Below, one piece after another: positions 53,728 through 63,103 of a stretch of 64,000 nucleotides of DNA. Position 1 is the first letter of the stretch, and each line of letters starts with the position of its first letter. Under the pieces are notes generated by a model. It had not been told where the DNA came from, made no database searches, and saw only the letters and a list, made by a program, of their open reading frames with translations. Made by a program: the position numbers and the translations under genes. Source of the DNA: Lactonifactor sp. BIOML-A5 (GTDB lineage Bacteria > Bacillota > Clostridia > Lachnospirales > Lachnospiraceae); assembly GCF_009677585.1 (NCBI RefSeq), contig NZ_WKYV01000021.1, positions 74,212 through 138,211 on the forward strand. The letters are read 5' to 3'.

Positions 53728-54921
53728 ATGTTAATTTTAAAGAATTGTAATTTCATCGCAGATTTAGTGGAGGGGTTCGGGGAGACAGCCGGAGATATCC
53801 TTGTAGAGCAGGACAGGATTAAAACCATTGCCCCCTGCGGAACACTTCAGGCTAATGAAGGAGACCAGGTTTTGGATATGCAGGGGCAGTATGTTCTTCC
53901 CGGACTTTTTGACCTTCACATTCATCTTACCCTGTCAGGCGGTGAGACTCTGGTGGACAATGCCAAATCTCCCATCCAGCAGGCTCTTGATGCTGTAAAA
54001 TATGCCGCAGATACTTTAATGGCCGGCTTTACCACGGTCAGAGATGTGGGTTCTTCCTATAATGTTGCCGTAGAGCTGAGAGATGCTATTCAGGCAGGAA
54101 ATTTTCCTGGCCCCAATATTATTGCCTGCGGCAGAATCGTCACCGCTACCGAGTGCGGAAATGACTATTTCCAGGGCATGTATGCGGAGGCTGACGGAAA
54201 AACTGAGATTTGGAAGGCCGTACGGGAAGAGATGAAGCGCGGCGCCGACTTTATTAAGATCATGGGCACCGGAGCTGTTATGAATCCCGGCGGAGAGCCT
54301 GGACAGCCTATCTATACCTTAGACGAGCTGAAGGCTGTGGTAGAGGCGGCAGCATTTAAAGATACATACGTAGCAACACACTGCCACGGCACACAGGCAA
54401 TTAAAAATTCAATTCTGGCAGGAGTGCGTACCATTGAGCATGCTACTATCCTGGACGACGAAGCCATTGAGATGCTGAAAGACAGCACTACATCTTATAT
54501 AGTGCCCACCCTCACCAGTCTGTACGCTTTGGCTGACAGCGTTCCTGATACTTCTATTTTTATGAAGGCAAAGGCACAGAAGATTCTGGGATGTCTGAAA
54601 GAAGGACTCCGCAAGGCATATGAAGCAGGCCTTGTGATTGGTTTCGGCACAGACCAGGGTGGTGTTCCTCTGGTACACGGGGAAAATGCGGATGAATTTG
54701 CACTGCGAAGAGATTTCTGGGGAATGAAAGAACTGGATATCATTAAGCAGGCAACCATCAACAGCGCCAAAATTGTGCGCGTGGAGCAGGACTACGGAAC
54801 TTTAAAATCCGGAAAAATCGCTGACATCATTGCCGTATCCAAGAACCCCCTGGAAGATATCTCAGCCTTCCGAAATAATCTGACAACTGTAGTAAAATCC
54901 GGCTGTGTTGTAAAATCATGA
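53728..54921 (+). CDS. Metal-dependent amidohydrolase (imidazolonepropionase/prolidase-like)
   Basis: A 397-residue amidohydrolase-superfamily enzyme. Metal ligands are visible: DLHIHLT (HxH), the Lys in FIKIMGTGA, His in THCHGTQA and in IEHATI, and the Asp in GFGTDQGG. Members hydrolyse cyclic amides, acyl-amino acids or Xaa-Pro-type dipeptides. GAGGAGG precedes the ATG at 53728. Two M20 amidohydrolase genes follow within 36 bp and 3 bp, so the three probably degrade related amide or peptide substrates. Confidence 0.9.
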   Translation: MLILKNCNFIADLVEGFGETAGDILVEQDRIKTIAPCGTLQANEGDQVLDMQGQYVLPGLFDLHIHLTLSGGETLVDNAKSPIQQALDAVKYAADTLMAGFTTVRDVGSSYNVAVELRDAIQAGNFPGPNIIACGRIVTATECGNDYFQGMYAEADGKTEIWKAVREEMKRGADFIKIMGTGAVMNPGGEPGQPIYTLDELKAVVEAAAFKDTYVATHCHGTQAIKNSILAGVRTIEHATILDDEAIEMLKDSTTSYIVPTLTSLYALADSVPDTSIFMKAKAQKILGCLKEGLRKAYEAGLVIGFGTDQGGVPLVHGENADEFALRRDFWGMKELDIIKQATINSAKIVRVEQDYGTLKSGKIADIIAVSKNPLEDISAFRNNLTTVVKSGCVVKS

Positions 54922-54957
54922 TTCCTGCTGCAGCAATCCGAGAGGAGGCCCAAACTT

Positions 54958-56148
54958 ATGTCTTTGGTAGATCAGAAATTAAAAGATGCCGTTATACATT
55001 TAAGCGATGAAATATTCGAATTTTCCTCCTGGCTGACCAGACATCCTGAGATCTCAGGGGAGGAAGAAAAAAGCTGTGCCTTTATCGTTGATTTTCTGCA
55101 GGAACATGGCTATGAAATAGAGTCTCCCTGCGGAATCCCCCATTCTTTTAAGGCGAAGCAAAAAGGTATTCCCCGGGATCTCTATCCAAAAGCTGCCGTA
55201 ATGTGTGAGTATGACGCACTGCCGGGTATGGGGCATGGATGCGGCCACTCTGTAAGCTGTGGGATCAGCATCCTGGCTGCACTTGCCCTGCAGGAGGCAT
55301 ACCCGGAACTGCCCATGCAGATAGATCTTGTTGGAACTCCTGCAGAGGAAACCATTGGCGGCAAGATTATTATGGTAAAACAGCACGTATTTGACGAATA
55401 CGATCTGGCGATTATGTCGCATCTGGCCAATGACAATTCCGCACAATGGCCTTTGTTGGCTTCCAATGACATGCTAATTACTTTTTATGGAAAACCGGCT
55501 CACGCCTCCAGCAATCCCTGGGACGGGATCAATGCCTACAACGCGGCACAATTATTTTCCCACGGAGCAGATATGCTCCGCCAGCATCTTACCCCTGACT
55601 GTCAGTTTCATGGAATCATTACGGAATGCGGCAGTGTTCCCAACATAGTTCCCGATAAAGCAATTCTGGATTATTACCTCCGTTGTGCAACGCTGTCAGG
55701 CCTCATAGACCTGAGAGAGAAGCTTGAGAATTGTGTGAAGGGTGCTGCTGTTGCCACCGGATGCACTTACACCATAGAACAGCGGTGGGATACTTATTGC
55801 GAGCTCTTCCCTGCCAGGGAGGCTTCCGCAGATATCCACAAAATATATGAAGAGCTTCATATGCCTTACTGGCCCTCCCAGCCGCCCAGCGGGAGTTCAG
55901 ATCTGGGAAATGTAGACACTGTGGTTCCAACCATAGGTATGCGCTGCTGCTGTTCCGATGAATTTACCCCTTTCCATACCCCAGAACTGGAAAAACTGCT
56001 CTACGGCGACAGGGGAAAAAAGACACTTATCGACGGAACCATTGTCATGGCTGCCTACCTGGCACTCCTGGCATATCAGCCGGAGCGCCTGGCGGCGCTG
56101 CAGAAGGAGCATTCCGCATACAGAGCACAGAACAGGAGGGAGGACTGA
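54958..56148 (+). CDS. M20-family amidohydrolase (AbgB-like)
   Basis: A 396-residue zinc or manganese amidohydrolase without signal peptide. Metal-binding motifs: EYDALPGMGHGCGHS, PAEETIGGK and a C-terminal His region (FTPFHTPELE). The dimerisation lid begins around FYGKPAHASSNPWDG. Related enzymes cleave p-aminobenzoyl-glutamate, N-acyl amino acids or dipeptides. It has a tandem paralogue immediately downstream with the same length and motifs. AGAGGAGG precedes the start. Confidence 0.92.
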   Translation: MSLVDQKLKDAVIHLSDEIFEFSSWLTRHPEISGEEEKSCAFIVDFLQEHGYEIESPCGIPHSFKAKQKGIPRDLYPKAAVMCEYDALPGMGHGCGHSVSCGISILAALALQEAYPELPMQIDLVGTPAEETIGGKIIMVKQHVFDEYDLAIMSHLANDNSAQWPLLASNDMLITFYGKPAHASSNPWDGINAYNAAQLFSHGADMLRQHLTPDCQFHGIITECGSVPNIVPDKAILDYYLRCATLSGLIDLREKLENCVKGAAVATGCTYTIEQRWDTYCELFPAREASADIHKIYEELHMPYWPSQPPSGSSDLGNVDTVVPTIGMRCCCSDEFTPFHTPELEKLLYGDRGKKTLIDGTIVMAAYLALLAYQPERLAALQKEHSAYRAQNRRED

Positions 56149-56151
56149 ATC

Positions 56152-57336
56152 ATGAAACTCTCGGAAAAACTTAACGCATCCATTGACCGGTTATTTAATC
56201 CCTGCTGGAAACTGGGAGATTATATTACTAACCATCCCGAAACAGGCGGCTGTGAGAAAGAGGCTGTGAGCAAAATCACAGAGTTTCTGGCCAAACAGGG
56301 CTATGAGATCACAGCTCCCTACGGAGACATGCCCTATAGCTTCCTGGCCTCTGACCAAAGACCCTCCTCGATTTCTAAGCCGAAGGCCGCCCTTTTGTGC
56401 GAGTATGACGCCCTACCGGAGGTGGGACACGGCTGCGGTCATTCCATCAGCGGAGCAATCAGCATCTTATCCGCCCTGGCCCTGCGGGACGCCTATCCGG
56501 ATTTTCCCTTCCGCCTGGACATTATAGGAACCCCAAACGAAGAGGCGTACGGGGGCAAAGTTGCAATGGCCAAAAACCACGCTTTTGACGGCTATGAGTT
56601 TGCGATTATGGGACACTTGGACAACCGCAATTATCCCCAGATCAAAATTGTAGCCTGTGACGGCATCTATGTTATTTTCAAAGGAAACGCCACCCACGCT
56701 GCCTCCAGCCCTGAGCTGGGTGTCAATGCACTGAATGCGGCTCAGTTTTTCATGCATGCCTCAGATATGCTCCGCCAGCATATTCCCCCTGACTGTCAGA
56801 TCCACGGAATCGTGGTAAAAGGCGGAGAGGTTCCCAATACAGTGCCTGACAGAGTGGAACTGGATTTTTATTACCGTGCTGCTACTATGGAACATATGAA
56901 TATGCTGAAAGAAAAGCTGATGAACTGTATCCGGGGAGCCTGCATCGCCACCGGCTGTACCTATGAATTGAAAGAAGGCTATACTGAACTCTATGCGGAT
57001 CTCAGCTACCTTCCCACAGCCATACGTACCATCGGAGAGATTTTTGACGCTCTGCATATGCCCTGGGAAGAAATGAAAAAGGCAGAGGGCTCTACAGATG
57101 CAGGAAACGTAGATCTCATCATCCCAACCTTCCATCTGGAACTTCAGTGCACCGACAAGTTCGCTGACTTCCACACCAGAGAATTCGAACAGGCAATGCA
57201 TGGAGAACGGGGCAAAAAAACCCTCCGAGACGGCGCCCGGGTAATCGCTCAGTACATCAACCATCTGGCAGAAAACCCGGATGTACTCAGGCAAATCCAA
57301 AAAGAACACAGGGAATACCGGGGAGTTAAATTATAG
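56152..57336 (+). CDS. M20-family amidohydrolase, tandem paralogue
   Basis: A 394-residue paralogue of the preceding gene, three bases downstream. It retains EYDALPEVGHGCGHS, PNEEAYGGK and FADFHTREFE metal motifs and the lid sequence KGNATHAASSPELG. Gene duplication followed by divergence suggests either heteromeric assembly, as in AbgA/AbgB, or different substrates. GGAGGGAGG lies upstream of the start. Confidence 0.92.
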   Translation: MKLSEKLNASIDRLFNPCWKLGDYITNHPETGGCEKEAVSKITEFLAKQGYEITAPYGDMPYSFLASDQRPSSISKPKAALLCEYDALPEVGHGCGHSISGAISILSALALRDAYPDFPFRLDIIGTPNEEAYGGKVAMAKNHAFDGYEFAIMGHLDNRNYPQIKIVACDGIYVIFKGNATHAASSPELGVNALNAAQFFMHASDMLRQHIPPDCQIHGIVVKGGEVPNTVPDRVELDFYYRAATMEHMNMLKEKLMNCIRGACIATGCTYELKEGYTELYADLSYLPTAIRTIGEIFDALHMPWEEMKKAEGSTDAGNVDLIIPTFHLELQCTDKFADFHTREFEQAMHGERGKKTLRDGARVIAQYINHLAENPDVLRQIQKEHREYRGVKL

Positions 57337-57394
57337 TTTTGTGTATGTGAAGTTCGGGGTTATATAGTCGGCGAGCGGAGCGTTGCAGACGGAC

Positions 57395-57637
57395 GGATAT
57401 AGGAGGGAGCACCGGGGAGACAGGGCCAGGCCAGGGGGCGGGGTATAGGGAAAAGTCAGCTCGAGGCTCCGTTCCCCTCAGCTAAGTCCTACCAGCTGCT
57501 AAGCTCGTCAGGAAAGCCTTCCTCGCTAAACAGCTGGTGGCCTGGATCTTCGGCTCACTCCGCTTAACCTCCCTGACTTTTCCCTATACCCCGCCCCCTG
57601 GCCTGGCCCTGTCTCCCCGGTGCTCCCTCCTATATCC
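57395..57637. repeat. Long perfect inverted repeat (65-bp arms)
   Basis: Arms at 57395-57459 and 57573-57637 are exact complements over 65 bp, with a 113-bp centre. The centre has its own nested dyads (ACCAGCTG at 57491 with CAGCTGGT at 57531; AGGAA/TTCCT inside). The arms are GC-rich (CCCCGCCCCCTGG core) and unlike flanking DNA. Transcription would give a very stable hairpin. It may be a mobile fold-back element or a structured RNA; no coding frame is convincing. Confidence 0.85.
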
Positions 57638-57888
57638 TGGCAGAGACTCACTTCACATTCACGGAAAACGGGTGGGGAAGGTCGAGAGTTGTACACTTTT
57701 CATATTATTTATCATTTATGATCACTCGATGTTTGGGATAAACAGCCAAACCTGTTACCGTTATCACTTCCATACTTTCTGGCTACATTACAGCTATATT
57801 CTATCTGACAAATTTACAGCCATATCCTATGTGTAAGATTCCATTCCCATTCTGATAAATCTCCCCCCCTGGAACTTCCCCATACCCA

Positions 57889-58208
57889 GGTGAGAGGAAT
57901 CCTGCGGCGGTGGGCGGGCTGGTTCGGGCGGGAGGGAGGGCTTAAGTTCCGGGGACGATTCCGCAGGAGTGACTAGAGAGTCTTAGGCAAAACCGGGATT
58001 CCCGCAGGAGATTTTTTCGGCAGTCAGGGCCGAAAAAAAGTGAGCATGGGCAGAGAATGCACATAAAGCATTCTTTGCACATACGAACGGTGCTCCGGCG
58101 GGGATTCCGGTTTTGTCTTAGACTCTCTTCGCGACGGAGGTGTCCCCGGAACTTAAGCCTTCCTCCCGCCCGAACCAGCCAGCCCGCTGCCGCGGGATTC
58201 CTCTCACC
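57889..58208. repeat. Second long inverted repeat with nested stems
   Basis: Outer arms 57889-57956 and 58142-58208 match with only a few differences, several being transitions that keep G-U pairs. An inner pair (about 57976-58005 with 58098-58128) continues the stem. The apex has two small hairpins: TTTTTTCGG..CCGAAAAAAA (58013-58039) and GCAGAGAATGC..GCATTCTTTGC (58050-58078). The tolerance of pair-preserving changes suggests selection at the RNA level, which is inference. No gene is seen in the 948-bp interval 57337-58284. Confidence 0.8.
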
Positions 58209-58284
58209 GTCCCCCTGCCACCCACACCTGCCGTCTTGAATACTCCTGAGCCGATGTCCAAGTTACACTCCTAAATCCCAATTT

Positions 58285-60135
58285 CTACACCAATTCCACC
58301 CCATACGTCTCCATCCAGTAATTCACCTGCAGCATATACGCCAGCATCTGCGGCCCTGCCATCAGCTGGCCGTACCAGGGTTTTCCGTAATCGGAAGGAC
58401 TCTCAATGAATTTCTTAACTTTCCCGGTATCCAATATCTTTCTCACCGGAGCTCCCGGATCTGCCAAAACTTCCTGTAATCTTTGGCCCAGCAAAGCCTC
58501 GTACTCCGGATGATAGGTCTTTGGATAGGGGCTTTTTCTTCTCCAGAGCACTTCATCCGGCAATTTTCCTGCCCCGGCTTCCCGCAGGAGACCTTTCACA
58601 ATACCGTCCGGACACTTCATCTGCCATGGGACGTTCCATATATATTCCACAATCCTGTGGTCTGCAAGAGGAACTCTTGCCTCAAGTCCATTGTACATAC
58701 TGGTTCTGTCCATGCGATCCAGCAGAGTAACCATGAACCACCGCAGATTGAGATAGGCAATCTCCCGGCGCCTTCTCTCCACAGCGTCTTCTCCCTCCAG
58801 GCAGGGAGTTTCATCTATAGTCATTTCATAGGCCTGTTTCGCATATTCTTCCAAATGAAGTTCCTGAATGACATCGTCAGACAACAGGACTTTCCTGGGT
58901 TCCATACTTGAGGACCAGGGAAAGGCTTCTGTCCGGAAGGCTTCCTGTTTATGAAACCAGGGATAGCCGCCGAAGATTTCATCCGCACATTCGCCTGTCA
59001 GTGTCACTTTATTATAGTCAACCACTTTAGAACAAAAGTACAGCAGTGAGGATTCCACATCCGCCATACAGGGTAAGTCTCTGGCATCCACAGCCTGGAA
59101 CAGATAGTCTATGAGTTCCATATTGTCACACTCCAGATAATGGTGGTTTGTCTGGGAGTAATTCACCATTTTATCCACCCAGGGCCGGTCTTCACTGGGC
59201 TGAAAATCATTGGCTTTAAAGTATTTTCGGTTATCTTTAAAGTCAAAAGAGAATGTGTTCAGTATCTTGCCTTGCTTTTTCAGTTCTTTGGCACAGATAG
59301 CAGTCACCAGGCTGCTGTCCACTCCCCCGGACAGGAAAGTGCTTATGGGAATATCGGAAAGCATCTGCTTTTTTACAGCATCTTCTACCAGCCAGGCTGT
59401 CTTTTCCACCGTCTTTTCATAGGAATCCTCATGAGGCCTGCTCTCCAGCTTCCAGTAGGCCTGCTCCCCCAGAGAATCCTTGGAGAAGCGTATCCTGTGT
59501 CCGGGCAGCACTTCCTTGATATTTCGGAAAACTCCCTTTCCGTATGTCTTTGCCGGTCCCAGTGCCAGGATTTCGCAAAGTCCCTCTTTGTCCACCTGTG
59601 GTTTTACCCCTGGATACTCCAGGAGCCCCTTGATCTCCGAGGAAAAGATCAGCGTATTGTCCAGGAAAGTATAAAAAAGAGGTTTGATTCCCAGACGATC
59701 TCTGAACAGATAAAGAGTATCTTCTCCCTCATCCCATATGGCGACGGCAAATATACCATTCATTTTTTTTATATACGTCTCTCCATGGAGAATGTATCCT
59801 GTTAGGATAACTTCTGTGTCACTCTCCGTTTCAAATACCGCACCTTCTGACTGAAGCTCCCGCCTCAGCTCCTTCATATTGTAGATTTCACCGTTGTATA
59901 CTATCGTCCAGGTTCTTCCCCCTGTTTTCTTCTTCATTGGCTGATGCCCTGTCAAAAGATCGATGATAGCCAGACGGACATGGGCCAGGCCGCAGTGGGG
60001 GGAAAGGAAAATTCCCTCATCATCCGGCCCTCTTCTCTTCTGCACTTTGTTCATCCTGGCAAGCAGACGCTCCCATTTATTTCTCTCCTTAGTGAATTCT
60101 CCCCTTAGATTACAAAATCCGGCGATTCCGCACAT
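58285..60135 (-). CDS. asnB: Glutamine-hydrolysing asparagine synthase family protein
   Basis: A 616-residue amidotransferase. The N-terminal glutaminase begins MCGIAGF, with Cys2 as nucleophile; the C-terminal synthetase has the PP-loop SGGVDSSLV. It transfers ammonia from glutamine to aspartate or another carboxylate. It starts 19 bp after dpaB with GAGGTGG upstream, so it can be co-transcribed with the spore dipicolinate genes. Sporulation-specific or peptidoglycan-amidating roles known for B. subtilis AsnO/AsnB are therefore worth considering. Confidence 0.93.
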   Translation of the reverse strand: MCGIAGFCNLRGEFTKERNKWERLLARMNKVQKRRGPDDEGIFLSPHCGLAHVRLAIIDLLTGHQPMKKKTGGRTWTIVYNGEIYNMKELRRELQSEGAVFETESDTEVILTGYILHGETYIKKMNGIFAVAIWDEGEDTLYLFRDRLGIKPLFYTFLDNTLIFSSEIKGLLEYPGVKPQVDKEGLCEILALGPAKTYGKGVFRNIKEVLPGHRIRFSKDSLGEQAYWKLESRPHEDSYEKTVEKTAWLVEDAVKKQMLSDIPISTFLSGGVDSSLVTAICAKELKKQGKILNTFSFDFKDNRKYFKANDFQPSEDRPWVDKMVNYSQTNHHYLECDNMELIDYLFQAVDARDLPCMADVESSLLYFCSKVVDYNKVTLTGECADEIFGGYPWFHKQEAFRTEAFPWSSSMEPRKVLLSDDVIQELHLEEYAKQAYEMTIDETPCLEGEDAVERRRREIAYLNLRWFMVTLLDRMDRTSMYNGLEARVPLADHRIVEYIWNVPWQMKCPDGIVKGLLREAGAGKLPDEVLWRRKSPYPKTYHPEYEALLGQRLQEVLADPGAPVRKILDTGKVKKFIESPSDYGKPWYGQLMAGPQMLAYMLQVNYWMETYGVELV

Positions 60136-60154
60136 AATTCCACCTCAATCTATA

Positions 60155-60733
60155 TTATTGTATAATAGGCTGCAGCTGTCTGCCTTCTAAAGCAGCTTCC
60201 AGTGTGGGAACTAATAGTCCCGTATGGGCAATCATCGAGTTTGGCTTCTTCACCGGATCGTCCTGTCCAAAGGGCACAAAGTATATGTGTTTGGCATTCA
60301 GCAGAAGGCCTATATTTTTCATGTTCATACCCAATGCATCATTGGTGGATACAGAGATGACCAAAGGCTTTTCATTCCTGAGATGCGCCTTCGCAGCCAT
60401 GAGAACAGGGGTATCTGTGATACCGTTTGCCAGCTTAGCGATTGTATTTCCTGTGCAGGGAAATAAGACAAGGATATCCAGCAGGCTTTTCGGCCCGATG
60501 GGTTCCGCCTGGGAAATGGACAGCATAGGAGGGATTCCGGTAATCTCTTCCGCTTTTTTTACAAAATCCTGTGCATCTCCAAACCTGCTGTCAATGGTCT
60601 GCGAGGCATTGGAAAAAATCGTCTGGACTTTCGCCCCTTCCTTCACCAGCTGCTGCAGTTCTGCAAAGGCTTTTTTATAAGTGCAAAAAGACCCGGTAAA
60701 GGCAATACCGATATTTTTATTTTCTAATTTCAT
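60155..60733 (-). CDS. dpaB: Dipicolinate synthase subunit B
   Basis: A 192-residue flavoprotein-fold subunit (SpoVFB). The start reads MKLENKNIGIAFTGSFCTYK and a Cys-containing flavin-type segment LVLFPCTGNTIAKLANGITD follows, typical of DpaB. With DpaA it oxidises dihydrodipicolinate to dipicolinic acid in the mother cell for spore loading. It overlaps dpaA by four bases (ATGA). Confidence 0.95.
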   Translation of the reverse strand: MKLENKNIGIAFTGSFCTYKKAFAELQQLVKEGAKVQTIFSNASQTIDSRFGDAQDFVKKAEEITGIPPMLSISQAEPIGPKSLLDILVLFPCTGNTIAKLANGITDTPVLMAAKAHLRNEKPLVISVSTNDALGMNMKNIGLLLNAKHIYFVPFGQDDPVKKPNSMIAHTGLLVPTLEAALEGRQLQPIIQ

Positions 60734-61611
60734 ATTACAGCTCCTTCTTTGGAAAGTGTTAATTGGATAAGAGTTTCAGCAATCATTTTTCCGGATGAAC
60801 CCGGCGCATATTTCCCGGGAAGGCCAAGGCAGAGACAGGCTTTCCGGTTCAGTTCTTTGGCCGCTTCATAGTCCACACCCCCAGGGGCAGATGCAAGATC
60901 AATGATAACTCCGCGATCCGGCATTTTTTCCAACAGACTGCGGTCTATCATTCTGCAGGGTACGGTATTAAAAATAAAGGAATACTGTCCCATATATTTA
61001 TTTAATTCTTCCGGAGAGATCGTATCATCGGAAATGATAGACGCCATTGCCCTGGCTTCAGGACGTCTGGCACAGACAGTAACATTACAGAACATGCCTT
61101 TTAAATAAGCGCAGAGTGTTCTTGCACACCTTCCGTATCCCAGAACCAGGCAGCTGCTGTGTCCCAGGTTTTCAGGGCTGTTTGAGATTGCCTCTGCGAT
61201 CGCCCCCTCTGCTGTGGCTATGGTGTTATAAAGGGTCAGCGCTTCATCCTTCATGAAATCATACACATCAGCGCCCTTTTGCTTTACTTCATCACTAATA
61301 CTTTGGGGGATACATCCGGCATAGAGGCACTGCCCCTTTTTCATTGCCCGGCAAAGTTCTCCGAGTGCAGCAGGCAGATTTTCGCTGGTACTGAAAATAT
61401 CCTTCTGATTCTTTGTAAGAGGGATAGGGCCCACAATCGCCCGGGAACCCTCGGCTAAGCTGTCCAGAGATTCTGCCTTACTCACGCAGTCTGCACTTTC
61501 CGGCATTCCGTAAGCGCAGATCCTGTATCCTTTATCCGCCAATATTCTGGCGCAGTATACCTGACGCATATCGCCGCCGACGAATCCAAAATCATATCTT
61601 TCAGGTGTCAT
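60730..61611 (-). CDS. dpaA: Dipicolinate synthase subunit A
   Basis: A 293-residue NAD(P)-dependent subunit (SpoVFA). It has the N-terminal DpaA-type domain (YDFGFVGGDMRQVYCARILA) and a Rossmann motif LVLGYGRCARTLCAYL near residue 155. It marks the organism as spore-forming. A sigma-K-like promoter lies about 40 bp upstream. GGGAGAAAG precedes the start. Confidence 0.95.
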   Translation of the reverse strand: MTPERYDFGFVGGDMRQVYCARILADKGYRICAYGMPESADCVSKAESLDSLAEGSRAIVGPIPLTKNQKDIFSTSENLPAALGELCRAMKKGQCLYAGCIPQSISDEVKQKGADVYDFMKDEALTLYNTIATAEGAIAEAISNSPENLGHSSCLVLGYGRCARTLCAYLKGMFCNVTVCARRPEARAMASIISDDTISPEELNKYMGQYSFIFNTVPCRMIDRSLLEKMPDRGVIIDLASAPGGVDYEAAKELNRKACLCLGLPGKYAPGSSGKMIAETLIQLTLSKEGAVI

Positions 61612-61641
61612 ATTCTTTCTCCCGGCAGTTTTAGTTCTTAA

Positions 61642-61669
61642 TACTATATGTCCGGCATATTATTTATGT
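61642..61669 (-). promoter_or_regulatory. Sigma-K-like promoter of dpaA-dpaB
   Basis: On the minus strand AC (61668-61669), a 17-base spacer, then CATATAGTA (61642-61650). This fits the sigma-K pattern AC...CATANNNTA. spoVF is sigma-K dependent in B. subtilis, so the match is meaningful, though short. Confidence 0.6.
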
Positions 61670-61675
61670 GCAAAA

Positions 61676-61703
61676 AGAGGCGCCGTTTTTAACCGGCACC
61701 TCT
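61676..61703 (-). terminator. Terminator of the AGCS symporter gene
   Basis: On the minus strand AGAGGTGCCG, eight-base loop, CGGCGCCTCT, then TTTTTG: a 10-bp stem with one G-U pair and a U run, 18 bp past the symporter stop. It insulates the dpa promoter just downstream. Confidence 0.85.
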
Positions 61704-61720
61704 CATACAGAAGTATGTAG

Positions 61721-63079
61721 TTATACTTGATTCTTTTTTCCTTTTCCAAAATAGCTCTCTGTAAGTTTCACCACTACAGCCGCAAATATCCACAGGGATA
61801 TCAGGTTTGGGAGCGCCATCAGGCCATTGACCGTATCCGCAAGATTCCAGACTACACTGACATTAATAACGGCCCCTAGAAAGGCAAACACACACCAAAC
61901 AAAACGGAAAGGCTTTACTACCTTATCCCCAAACAGGAATGTCATGCCGGTTTCCGCGTACCAGGACCATCCAAGCAGTGTGGAAAAGGCGAATAAAATA
62001 GTGGCAACGATAACGATGATGCTTCCCCACTCTCCCGGAAGACCCACAGAGAATGCATGTGCACTGAGGGCTGCGCTGGTTTCTCCTGAATTCCATACAC
62101 CAGTAGTCAGAATAACGAGAGCTGTCATAGTGCACACAACAATCGTATCAAAGAATACTTCCACAATGCCGAAGACCGCCTGCTCACAGGGGTGATTTAC
62201 TGAGGCTGTGGCATGGATCATTGCTGAAGAGCCGATACCTGCCTCATTGGACATAATCCCCCTTGTAACTCCCTGCCGGATGGCAAACCCAATGGTGGCA
62301 CCTGCAAAACCGCCTGTTGCCGCCTTTCCCTGAAACGCACTTGTCACAATAAGTCCAAGGGAAGGAAGGATCTGATCTGCGTGCAGAATTAATATCACAA
62401 GACCGGCCAGGATATAGATGCACCCCATGACTGGAGTAAGGATAGAGGTTACACGGCCAAGACGCTTCACGCCCCCGATAACAACCGCCCCTGTCAATAC
62501 TGCAAAGATCGCGCCTATCAGCCATGCAGGCACGCTGTATGCCGCTAAGGAAGACACTACCGTATTCGTCTGAAGCATATTACAGCTGATTAACCCCACA
62601 AAGGTAGCTGCAAATGCAAAAAATCCACCCAGGAATTTTGCAAGCGCCTTATGATTGGGCAGGCCGTTCTTCAGAACATACATAGCGCCTCCATGCCATA
62701 CGCCATTGTCATCTTTTTCCCTGTATTTCATAGCCAGTGCAATTTCTGAATATTTGGTGGCCATGCCAAAGATAGCAGCCACCCACATCCAGAAGATGGC
62801 TCCCGGACCTCCTATTGCCAGAGCAGCGGCTACCGCTGCAATATTGCCTACGCCGATACAGGAGGACAAGGCTGTAGCCAGGGCCCAGAAGGAGCGTATC
62901 TCACCATCCCCTGTTTTCTTTTTACCAAACATAGATTTGAATGCCAATCCAAATTTTCGGAATTGAATTCCTTTTGTCCGAAAGGTAAGGTATATCCCTG
63001 TTCCGAAATAAATTACCAGCATGTAAGGGCCAAACAAAAAGCCTGTCATTGTCGTTAACACTTTATTTACAGCATCCAT
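61721..63079 (-). CDS. Alanine/glycine:cation symporter (AGCS family)
   Basis: A 452-residue membrane transporter with about eleven membrane segments, importing alanine or glycine with sodium or protons. Family patterns include FWALATALSSCIGVGNIAAV, PGAIFWMWVAAIFGMATKY and GIMSNEAGIGSSAMIHATA. It starts 24 bp after the SGNH hydrolase gene on the same strand. AAGGAGG precedes the ATG. Confidence 0.95.
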   Translation of the reverse strand: MDAVNKVLTTMTGFLFGPYMLVIYFGTGIYLTFRTKGIQFRKFGLAFKSMFGKKKTGDGEIRSFWALATALSSCIGVGNIAAVAAALAIGGPGAIFWMWVAAIFGMATKYSEIALAMKYREKDDNGVWHGGAMYVLKNGLPNHKALAKFLGGFFAFAATFVGLISCNMLQTNTVVSSLAAYSVPAWLIGAIFAVLTGAVVIGGVKRLGRVTSILTPVMGCIYILAGLVILILHADQILPSLGLIVTSAFQGKAATGGFAGATIGFAIRQGVTRGIMSNEAGIGSSAMIHATASVNHPCEQAVFGIVEVFFDTIVVCTMTALVILTTGVWNSGETSAALSAHAFSVGLPGEWGSIIVIVATILFAFSTLLGWSWYAETGMTFLFGDKVVKPFRFVWCVFAFLGAVINVSVVWNLADTVNGLMALPNLISLWIFAAVVVKLTESYFGKGKKNQV

Positions 63080-63103
63080 ATTCCTGCCTCCTTATCAGTT
63101 CTG

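Noticed and set aside
57537..57836. Plus-strand open frame across the first long inverted repeat
   Set aside because: The frame exists because the repeat arm is GC-rich; there is no ribosome site or domain, and the DNA is better explained as a structured element.
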